From: Streptomyces dysideae | GTDB lineage: Bacteria; Actinomycetota; Actinomycetes; Streptomycetales; Streptomycetaceae | Length of the DNA stretch: 64,000 nt | Reading direction: 5' to 3' | Assembly (NCBI RefSeq): GCF_001514305.1 | Contig: NZ_KQ949075.1 | Coordinates: 612,092 to 676,091, forward strand | In this document: one piece after another, positions 57,617-64,000 of the stretch | Layout: each line of letters starts with the position of its first letter | Position numbering within the stretch: position 1 is the stretch's first letter | Notes under the pieces: generated by a model | What the model saw: the letters and a program-made list of their open reading frames with translations, nothing else | Databases searched by the model: none | Told to the model about the DNA's origin: nothing | Translations under genes and position numbers: made by a program

Positions 57617-58638
57617 CACAGTCCTCGGGGCGGTAGTCGGTGTGCCACGGAGTAGGTGCCGGTGATGCCGTGGAACGCGTAGCCGAGGTCGCAGACCCGC
57701 CAGCTGTCGCCGGCCAGGATCAGCACTCGGCTGTCCTCGATCGTCGTGCGGACGGGGAATGCGCCGTCCAGCGGGCGCAGCGGCAGGTCGGTGGCGAGTT
57801 CGGCCAGGCGCAGCCACAGCGTGTCGCTGCCGCTGCGGTCGATGCCGTCGAGTTCGTACAGCAGGACCTGGACGAGCTGGCCCATGACGGTGATCGCGTC
57901 GATCATCGAGGCGCTCGGCGCGTACGCCGCCTCCATGCCGGTGTTGAAGTACGGGCCCTCACCGGGAGCCGGGGTGATGCGTACGGAGGCGTCGACCTGC
58001 CCGGCCGCGGAGTCGACGAGGAGGTGCCCGATGTGCTGGCGCCGGTGCCGGAACAGCTCGGCGAAGTACTGCCCGTACGGTTCACCCAGTGCCCGGTCGG
58101 CGTCCGCGTGGTGGACATCGGCCACGCCGGAGCGGTATCCGCCGCCCTCCTCGTGCTGGACCTCGCACGCGACCGTCATCGAGCCGATGTGCGACTCGAC
58201 CCGGGACACCCGCGCCCCGTCGGCGATCGGCACGGATTCCGCGACGTGCCCGGCACTTCGCAGGGACAGCGTGCCCAGGTCCTCCTGCGGACGGCCGCCG
58301 GCTCGGACCCGGGCGCGCCGCAGCCACATCCGGGAGCGCGCGCCGGGGTCCAGCCCGTAGGCGTGGACGAGCAGGATCTCGGACACCCGCGCGCCCAGCA
58401 CCAGGGCGTCGATGGTGCTCAGGTGCGGGGCCAGTTCGGCACGGGAGCCCTTCGCGGACCAGTCGCGCGGATAGTTCACGGACGCTTGGGCGCTCAGCCG
58501 GGTGGACTCGGGGCCGCAGGACACCCTGATGTCCCGCAGCCGCTGCTCGACCCGGCGGAAGCCGCCGCCGAAGAAGCGCCGCTCGCCGGGGCCGAGGTAG
58601 TCCTCGATGGCCGGGACGAACAGCCGGGTCTCCGTCAC
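57616..58638 (-). CDS. AvrD family protein
   Basis: A 340-aa protein resembling AvrD, first known from Pseudomonas syringae, where it makes bacteria produce syringolides, acylated sugar lactones that trigger plant defence. N-terminal LGPGERRFFGGGFRRVE and the internal ASVNYPRDWSAKG, IDALVLGARVSEILLVHAYG support this; it looks like a double-hotdog or thioesterase-like fold. GTG 58638 overlaps the 54-aa peptide gene. In this cluster it may condense or cyclise an acyl chain with a sugar or amino-alcohol partner. Confidence 0.85.
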   Translation of the reverse strand: MTETRLFVPAIEDYLGPGERRFFGGGFRRVEQRLRDIRVSCGPESTRLSAQASVNYPRDWSAKGSRAELAPHLSTIDALVLGARVSEILLVHAYGLDPGARSRMWLRRARVRAGGRPQEDLGTLSLRSAGHVAESVPIADGARVSRVESHIGSMTVACEVQHEEGGGYRSGVADVHHADADRALGEPYGQYFAELFRHRRQHIGHLLVDSAAGQVDASVRITPAPGEGPYFNTGMEAAYAPSASMIDAITVMGQLVQVLLYELDGIDRSGSDTLWLRLAELATDLPLRPLDGAFPVRTTIEDSRVLILAGDSWRVCDLGYAFHGITGTYSVAHRLPPRGL

Positions 58639-58799
58639 GAAGGGTCCCGGCGCGGGACGACGGTGCCCCGGTCGCCGGCCCTTGGCGCGGCCATGACCTT
58701 GAGCATCATCTCCCAGTGGGAGAGCAGGGCGGGCAGCGGAGCCCCGGACGGCTCATCGGCGGGACGGTGCGGGGAAGTTGGGGGCGCGGAGAAGGACAT
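58635..58799 (-). CDS. 54-aa small protein coupled to avrD
   Basis: ATG 58799 with AGGAG 7-8 nt upstream encodes 54 aa: a Pro/Ser-rich N-terminus (SFSAPPTSPHRPADEPSG), a central LPALLSHWEMMLKVMAAP amphipathic helix, and a basic tail. Its stop overlaps the avrD start by 4 bp, which shows it is translated as part of the operon. It could be a docking/helper peptide or a modified-peptide precursor. I do not recognise the family. Confidence 0.65.
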   Translation of the reverse strand: MSFSAPPTSPHRPADEPSGAPLPALLSHWEMMLKVMAAPRAGDRGTVVPRRDPS

Positions 58800-58864
58800 G
58801 GTGGGCTCCTGCGGGAGGAGGGGCGGGGAGGTCTGCGCGGCAGGGGCCACTTTCGATACAGGCC

Positions 58865-60574
58865 CTAGTTGCGGAGCAGGTCGTCCAGGTGCCGGTCGCC
58901 CGCGAGTACGGCGTGGCCGATCGCGGCGTAGTCCGGCTCCGACGGCGCGTCGAGCCGCGCCCACAGGCCATGCAGCCGGAACCGGGCCGCCGTGCAGTGC
59001 ACGTCCGTGAGCTCCCGGTCGCCGTCCCGTGCCGTCCTGGCGAGCACGGCGGCCATGGCGAACAGTTCGCGGGCGATCCGGCCGAGCAGCACCTGCGCGT
59101 ACTGGCGGGTGTGCGGCTCCCGCTCCTCGGCGAGCGCGTCGCCGACGGCCCGGCGGGTGATGTCGAAACGGCGCAGATCCGCGAAGAGGGCGTGCAGATG
59201 GCGGCAGTTGCGCGGGGAGAGGGCCCCCGTCCGGGGGCGCCGCAGCACCGCGGTCTCCTCCGGCCGCGCTCCGCCCGCCGGACGCGCGACCAGCGCACGG
59301 CCGGTCTGGAGGTCCGCCAGGAAGTCCACGGCGCCCGCCGTGCGCAGCACCCGCGCGTCCCGGTAGGCCCGCTCCAGCGGTACCGGCAACGCGCCCCGGT
59401 CCCGCTTCGAGCGGGCGGTCTCCAGACCCTCGCCGCCCAGCAGCGAGACCGTACGGTCCACGACCCGGGCGCACGCGTCCGTACAGATGTTGCGGGCCAG
59501 GTTCCGCTCCAGGAAGCGGTCCTCCGGATCCGCGGCGCCGAGGCTCCAGCGGACCACGCTGTCCATGGCGTGGACGTCCGCCGCGGTGGCCGCGAGGGTC
59601 CGTCGTGCGAGGTCGTACTCCCCGAGGGCGATGCCGTTGATCCGGCGGCGGGTCACGAACTCCCGTGACCAGGCGAGGCAGTTGCGGGCGATGGCGAGTG
59701 CCGGGGCCGCCTGGATCAGCATCCGGGCGGTCATCACGGCCGACGCGAGCCGGGGCGTCGTCCGGGGGTCGCCCTGCGGGACGGTAACGAGATGCTCCCT
59801 GGGCACCCGCACCCCGTCCAGCCGTAGCCATCCGTTCGGCGACCCCCGTACGCCCAGGAACTCCTGCGCGGCCGGGACCGTGAAGGCCGGGTCCCGGGTG
59901 TCCACCACCGCGAGACCGACCCGGGTGCCGCCGGCCTCCCGCACGGTCACGGTGACCCCCAGCAGGTCCGCGACCGGCCCGTTGCTGACGAACAGCTTCT
60001 CGCCGCTCAAGGTGTACGCGGATCCGTCCGGTGTGGGCGTCGCGGTCACCGTGGGCCACTGGTTGTTCTGCCCGGCCGGCTCGGTGTCCGCGAAGCCGGA
60101 GATCAGGCCCTCGGCCGTCCGGCGCCGCACCAGGTCGCGCAGCGGGCCGTCCGGCAGCACCGGGAGCAGGGAAGTGCCCACCCCGATGCCGTTGTGGACG
60201 CCCAGCATGAAGCCGACCGCGACGGACCGGGAGGCGGTGGCCTCGACGACCCGGAAGACGTTGTAGGGCGTCAGGCCGAGCCCGCCCAGGTCCTTGGCCG
60301 CCCCCAGCCGGAAGGCACCGAGGTCCTGCAGCTCCGCGATGAGCCCGGCGGGCAGCTCCCCGGTGCGATCGATGGCGTCCGGGTCGATGCGGGTGGCGAG
60401 GAAGGCCAGCGTCCGCGTCACCGCCTCGTCGCCCGCGAGCCGTTCGGCGGGGCCTGGCTCGGGCAGGTCGCACCAGGCGTCCCAGTCGAGCTGCCCGCCG
60501 GTCAGCGCGGTGCGGAAGTCCGGCGCGGGCTCGGAGCCGGGCGGGCGGGGGCGGGCCAAGGGCTGGACGGTCAT
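58865..60574 (-). CDS. Acyl-CoA dehydrogenase family protein
   Basis: A 569-aa flavoprotein, longer than the usual ~380 aa because of a C-terminal helical extension (about residues 420-569). FAD-site segments include ISGFADTEPAGQNNQWP and KLFVSNGPVADLLGVTV, and TVSLLGGEGLETARSKRDRG is the C-terminal domain motif. The catalytic Glu position is not clear. It probably desaturates an acyl chain carried on CoA or on a carrier protein. It follows the Gfo/Idh gene directly. Confidence 0.88.
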   Translation of the reverse strand: MTVQPLARPRPPGSEPAPDFRTALTGGQLDWDAWCDLPEPGPAERLAGDEAVTRTLAFLATRIDPDAIDRTGELPAGLIAELQDLGAFRLGAAKDLGGLGLTPYNVFRVVEATASRSVAVGFMLGVHNGIGVGTSLLPVLPDGPLRDLVRRRTAEGLISGFADTEPAGQNNQWPTVTATPTPDGSAYTLSGEKLFVSNGPVADLLGVTVTVREAGGTRVGLAVVDTRDPAFTVPAAQEFLGVRGSPNGWLRLDGVRVPREHLVTVPQGDPRTTPRLASAVMTARMLIQAAPALAIARNCLAWSREFVTRRRINGIALGEYDLARRTLAATAADVHAMDSVVRWSLGAADPEDRFLERNLARNICTDACARVVDRTVSLLGGEGLETARSKRDRGALPVPLERAYRDARVLRTAGAVDFLADLQTGRALVARPAGGARPEETAVLRRPRTGALSPRNCRHLHALFADLRRFDITRRAVGDALAEEREPHTRQYAQVLLGRIARELFAMAAVLARTARDGDRELTDVHCTAARFRLHGLWARLDAPSEPDYAAIGHAVLAGDRHLDDLLRN

Positions 60575-60575
60575 G

Positions 60576-61697
60576 TCAGGCCTCCCGTACCCGGCTGCTC
60601 GCCGTCAGGGCCGAGGCGCGCACGGTGTCGAGGAGTTTGTGCAGCCGCAGCCCCGCCTCGAAGTCGGGTACGGTCCGTTCACCGGTACGGATGTCCCGGG
60701 CGAGCGCCGCGTAGGACTCCGCCACATTGCGCACGGCGGTGGCGGGCACCTCCACGGGCGTACGGTGCCGGTCGGGCACCGGCACCTCCTGCCAGCCCTC
60801 GTGGGGCGGTCGGGCGGACTCGTACAGCCGTACGTCACTGACCTGGATGCCGTGTCCCGACGCGGGCCCCTCGGAGACGACGGCCAGATTGCCGCGGGTG
60901 CCGGAGAACTCCAGCCGGGTGCGCGCGTCACCGCACTTGCCGTCGTGGATCTGGACCGACACCGGGCAGCCGGTGGCGAGGAACCCGCTGATGAGGACGT
61001 GGTCGGGGCTGGTGACGCTCACGCTCTCCGCGGTGTCCGAGAAGGTCAGGCGGGGCTGCTGGACCGAGAGGAAGGCGGACAGTTTGTTGACCGGACCGCC
61101 CAGGTACTCCAGCAGATCGAGGGTGTGACCGCCGGCCACCTCCAGCGTTCCGGCGCCGCTGCGCTGATCCAGGGTGTAGGCGGAGTCGGAGGTGACGGTG
61201 CCGCCGCTGCCCTTGGCGCGCGCCGCGTACACGTGCACGCCGGTGACGCGGCCGATGGAGCCGCCGGCGAGGAGTCCGCGGGCGTGCCGGACGGCCGGGG
61301 CGCAGCGGGCCTGGAGACCCACGGCGTGGTGGACGCCGGCCGTGGCGGCGGCCTGTGCCAGGACCTCGGCCTCTTTGGTCGTACGGACGAACGGCCACTC
61401 GCAGTAGACGTGTTTGCCCGCTTCGAGGGCCGGGAGGACGAGGTCGGCGTGGTCGGGCGTCTTCACCGCGACCACGACCAGGTCGACGTCGGGGTGCCCG
61501 GCCAGCCGGACCGGGTCGGTGAAGGCGTGCGCCGCGCCGAGGAGCTTCGCGGCGCGCGCGGCGCTGCCGGAGCGGGAGGTGGCGACGGCGGTGATCTCGT
61601 AGTCGGGGAGGGCGGTGAGCGCGGGCAGATGGGACCGGGCGGCCCAGCTCCTGTCTGGACTGGCACCGATGACACCTACGCGGATGGGTTCGGTCAT
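60576..61697 (-). CDS. Gfo/Idh/MocA family oxidoreductase
   Basis: A 373-aa NAD(P)-dependent oxidoreductase. The N-terminal Rossmann motif is VGVIGASPDRSWAARSHLP, followed by KHVYCEWPFVRT where the usual EKP is EWP, and SGAGTLEVAGGHTLDLLEYL with the GGHxxD catalytic region. Relatives act on sugars or inositol, and some on galactose-like intermediates. It overlaps no gene but lies 1 bp from the next start. Confidence 0.9.
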   Translation of the reverse strand: MTEPIRVGVIGASPDRSWAARSHLPALTALPDYEITAVATSRSGSAARAAKLLGAAHAFTDPVRLAGHPDVDLVVVAVKTPDHADLVLPALEAGKHVYCEWPFVRTTKEAEVLAQAAATAGVHHAVGLQARCAPAVRHARGLLAGGSIGRVTGVHVYAARAKGSGGTVTSDSAYTLDQRSGAGTLEVAGGHTLDLLEYLGGPVNKLSAFLSVQQPRLTFSDTAESVSVTSPDHVLISGFLATGCPVSVQIHDGKCGDARTRLEFSGTRGNLAVVSEGPASGHGIQVSDVRLYESARPPHEGWQEVPVPDRHRTPVEVPATAVRNVAESYAALARDIRTGERTVPDFEAGLRLHKLLDTVRASALTASSRVREA

Positions 61698-61926
61698 GGG
61701 CTCTTACCACCAGAGGGTTGAAGGGGAGGGGGAGGGCGGAGGCGACCAGGGGGCTGCCGGGGGCACACCGGGGCCGGCCTGCGGCGGGGGATCCGAAGGC
61801 GGGCCCCGGTGCGGGTCGGGGGGAGAGGCGACCGCGCCTGCGGCGGTGGGGGCGACGACGGCGGCGGGGGCGGCCCGGGACCGGCTGGGGACCGGCCCGG
61901 GACCGGGCGCCGGGATGTCGGCGGCC
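61698..61926. other. C-rich spacer between Gfo/Idh gene and AOS gene
   Basis: A 229-bp spacer very rich in C and G on the minus strand with many CCCC, CCG and GCC runs. It is open in a Pro/Ala-rich frame without a start or ribosome-binding site. It could form strong RNA structure. No promoter is evident. Confidence 0.5.
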
Positions 61927-64000
61927 TCAGAACGGCCGGGACAGTTCCTCGGCGAGGATCCGGACGGTGTCCGTGATCTGCTTCTCGGTGTGCTCGGAGG
62001 TGATGAAGAACCGCAGCCGGGCCAGCCGTTCCTCCACCGCCGGGTGCAGGATCGGGTTGGCGCTGATGCCACGCTTGTAGAGCCGGTCGGCGAGCAGCAG
62101 CGCCTTCATGGAGTCGCCCGTGATGCACGGCACGATCGGGGTGCCCTCGCTGGTGCCCACCTCGACCCCGGCCTCGCTCGCCAGCCGCAGGAACAGTGCC
62201 GAGTTGTCGTGCAGCCGGGTGACCCGCTCGGGCTCCTCGCGGATCAGCCGCAGTGCGGCGAGAGCGGCGGCGGTACTGGCCGGGGGCAGGCCCGCGCTGA
62301 ACACGAAGCCCGGCAGCGTGTACCGGAAGTGCTGGATCAGCTCGTGGCGCCCGGCCACATAACCGCCGCAGCTGGCCAGGGACTTGGAGAGCGTGCCCAT
62401 CCAGACGTCGACGTCCTCGGGGGTGACGCCGGAGTGCTGGGCCATGCCGCCACCTGTCTTGCCCATCACGCCGATGCTGTGCGCCTCGTCCACCATCAGC
62501 AGGGCGTCGTGCTTCTGCTTCACGGCGATCAGCGCGGCCAGGTCGGCGGTGTCGCCGTCCATGCTGTACACGCCCTCCACGACGATCAGCACCCGGCGGT
62601 AGCGGTAGCGGACGTTGGTGAGGATGCGGTCCAGGGCGGCCGTGTCGTTGTGCGGGAAGGGCTGCCGGCTCGCCCCGGACTGGCGGCAGCCCTGGAGGAT
62701 GCTGTCGTGGGCGAGTGCGTCGTGCACGATCAGGTCGTCGGGGCCCATCAGGTGCCCGATGACGGTGACGTTGGTGGCGTGGCCGCTGACCAGCGTCACC
62801 GCGTCCTCGGCGCCGACGAGTTCGGCCAGCCCGCGGTCCAGTTCCTCGTGCAGCGGGCGGTTGCCGGACAGGATGCGGGCGGCGGACACCGAGGAGCCGT
62901 ACCTCTCGACCGCGTCCCGGATGGCCTCGGCGACCGCCGGATGGCCGGACAGCCCGAGGTAGTTGTAGCTGGAGAACGAGATGAGTTCCGTGCCGTCGAT
63001 CCGGGTGGTGTCCCGGATGGTGCCCTCGTGCTGCAGGAAGTAGGGGTTGTGGACCCCGGCCCGCTCGGCGACCCGGCTGCGCTCCAGCGAGGCGAGGACC
63101 TCCGGGAAGACCCGGACGTCGGCGGTCAGCCGACGGTCCGCGGCCGGCCGTACGGTTTCCGCGGCGGGACGTACGGCGTCCGGGACGGCGTCCGGGACGG
63201 CGGCCGGGGCGGGACGCACCGCCTCGGGGACGGCGGCCGGTGCGTGTGCGCGCTGTGCCGGGACCGCGCTCTGCACGGACGTCACCGGCTGCGCCCCGAT
63301 CCGGTTCTGTACGGTCGCGACCAGCTCCCCGATCGTGGTGATGTTCACCACGTCCGCGGTCTGCACCTCCAGGCCGGGCCATTCCTTGCGCAGCCGTGCC
63401 GCGAGGTCGGCGAGCATGATCGAGTCGAAGCCGAGGTCGGTGGCGAAGACGTGCTCCGCCCGCAGGAAGTCCTCGGAGTACGCGCTGACCCGCGAGATCG
63501 CGGCGAACACCCGCACCGCCACCTCGTCCGCGGCGACCGGGGGCTCGGGCAGCTCCCGCACCTGGACGGGTCCGGCCATGAGGACGTGCCCGCTACGGGG
63601 CGCGAGCGCGGCCTCCACCAGGCGCTCTCCGGCGGCGGGGTCCGCGAGGTCGCCCGGGTGGGGCTCGCCCGCGGTGGCGGCCGTGGGGTTGAACGATTGG
63701 AGCAGGGACAACTGGGCGTGCATCAGCTCGATGAGACCGCTCATCCTCGGCTCTCCGATCAGGTGGGTGGCGGCGGGGGAGGGAATGACCGTGCGGATGT
63801 GCGGCACGGGTGCGGCGGGTGTGGCCGCCGGGCGGGTGGGCGCCGGGGGCAGGGCCGCCGGAGCGGAACCGGGGGAGGCGGCGGGGCGCCCCCGGCCCGT
63901 TCCGGTGCGGATGGTGTAGGCCGCGGTCTCCAGCGGAGACACCGGCAGCCACAGCAGCGGCGCGGTGCTGCCGGCGAAGAGCGGCGCCGGGTCGACGGGT
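61927..64000 (-). CDS. Multidomain ACP - alpha-oxoamine synthase protein (5' end beyond window)
   Basis: The open frame runs off the window (over 690 aa visible). After a Pro/Ala-rich linker an acyl carrier domain has FATDLGFDSIMLADLAARL with the phosphopantetheine Ser; a second Pro/Ala linker leads to a ~400-aa PLP alpha-oxoamine synthase (KAPA/ALA synthase fold) with SFSSYNYLGLSGHP, DEAHSIGVMGKTGG and the Schiff-base lysine in GTLSKSLASCGGY. Such fusions release a carrier-bound acyl chain by decarboxylative condensation with an amino acid. Upstream visible residues (LFAGSTAPLLWLPVSPLE) suggest at least one more domain. Confidence 0.92.
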   Translation of the reverse strand, partial: PVDPAPLFAGSTAPLLWLPVSPLETAAYTIRTGTGRGRPAASPGSAPAALPPAPTRPAATPAAPVPHIRTVIPSPAATHLIGEPRMSGLIELMHAQLSLLQSFNPTAATAGEPHPGDLADPAAGERLVEAALAPRSGHVLMAGPVQVRELPEPPVAADEVAVRVFAAISRVSAYSEDFLRAEHVFATDLGFDSIMLADLAARLRKEWPGLEVQTADVVNITTIGELVATVQNRIGAQPVTSVQSAVPAQRAHAPAAVPEAVRPAPAAVPDAVPDAVRPAAETVRPAADRRLTADVRVFPEVLASLERSRVAERAGVHNPYFLQHEGTIRDTTRIDGTELISFSSYNYLGLSGHPAVAEAIRDAVERYGSSVSAARILSGNRPLHEELDRGLAELVGAEDAVTLVSGHATNVTVIGHLMGPDDLIVHDALAHDSILQGCRQSGASRQPFPHNDTAALDRILTNVRYRYRRVLIVVEGVYSMDGDTADLAALIAVKQKHDALLMVDEAHSIGVMGKTGGGMAQHSGVTPEDVDVWMGTLSKSLASCGGYVAGRHELIQHFRYTLPGFVFSAGLPPASTAAALAALRLIREEPERVTRLHDNSALFLRLASEAGVEVGTSEGTPIVPCITGDSMKALLLADRLYKRGISANPILHPAVEERLARLRFFITSEHTEKQITDTVRILAEELSRPF

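Noticed and set aside
61704..62072. Pro/Ala-rich minus-strand frame between the AOS and Gfo/Idh genes
   Set aside because: It overlaps the end of the AOS gene in another frame, has no plausible start, and the composition reflects C-runs.

Overview
The window is chromosomal DNA from a Streptomyces species. It is very GC-rich, with G or C in almost every third codon position, GTG/TTG starts, mycothiol-type and LAETG-sortase proteins, and a gene order that matches, from memory, the S. coelicolor SCO18xx region (ectoine genes, a SCO1860-type LAETG protein, a large cobalamin cluster, a Pit phosphate transporter, the nucleoid protein Gbn, a GH15 enzyme). No tRNA, rRNA, integrase, transposase or CRISPR array was seen.

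Layout. 1-891: end of a mycothiol-dependent isomerase-like gene. 930-4091 (minus): complete ectoine/5-hydroxyectoine operon ectABCD, with a palindrome just upstream of ectA and a divergent 41-codon cysteine-rich small ORF. 4398-4925: DUF664/DinB protein. 5003-7543: polar amino-acid ABC transporter with a near-consensus promoter. 7634-10666: PIG-L deacetylase, amidohydrolase, LAETG surface protein. 10837-29381 (minus): cobalamin biosynthesis operon cobD-Q-N-chlID-O-B-I, then cobM-L, cbiG/cobJ, cobH, cbiX, cobC. It is headed by a canonical cobalamin riboswitch (29506-29634) and a 23-codon upstream ORF, and interrupted by a ZIP-type metal transporter on the other strand. Two homologous ~177-bp structured spacers flank cbiG/cobJ. 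A Streptomyces intergenic repeat sits in frame inside cobB.

29771-32156 (minus): small membrane protein and Pit phosphate permease with a PHO-box-like repeat, then a secreted GH25 muramidase. 32353-40072: aldolase, lipid/ester hydrolase, a conserved hypothetical protein, a VOC protein, an ABC-F ATPase with a possible leaderless 7-codon leader ORF, gbn preceded by a dense GATC cluster, and an enoyl-CoA hydratase. 40191-43357: Asp23/AmaP-type envelope stress cluster. 43441-48441 (minus): atypical SDR, then an overlapping operon mctP-sigma-TM protein-GH15. 48610-51275: DUF3311 protein, CstA and its small partner, so with mctP this is a monocarboxylate/pyruvate uptake region. 51301-51680 is a three-copy tandem repeat carrying the start codon of the next gene. 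52669-53634: SURF1 and a small zinc-finger peptide.

53960-64000 (minus) is the accessory and most interesting part: one end of a biosynthetic gene cluster. It contains an rmlB remnant, a macrolide-type glycosyltransferase, an old-yellow-enzyme reductase, a P-loop kinase-like protein, an AvrD homologue, a 54-aa peptide, an acyl-CoA dehydrogenase, a Gfo/Idh oxidoreductase, and a multidomain protein with an acyl carrier protein fused to an alpha-oxoamine synthase that runs off the window. The genes are tightly spaced and co-directional. They suggest an acyl or polyketide chain released by decarboxylative condensation with an amino acid, then modified and glycosylated. I do not recognise this cluster as a described pathway.
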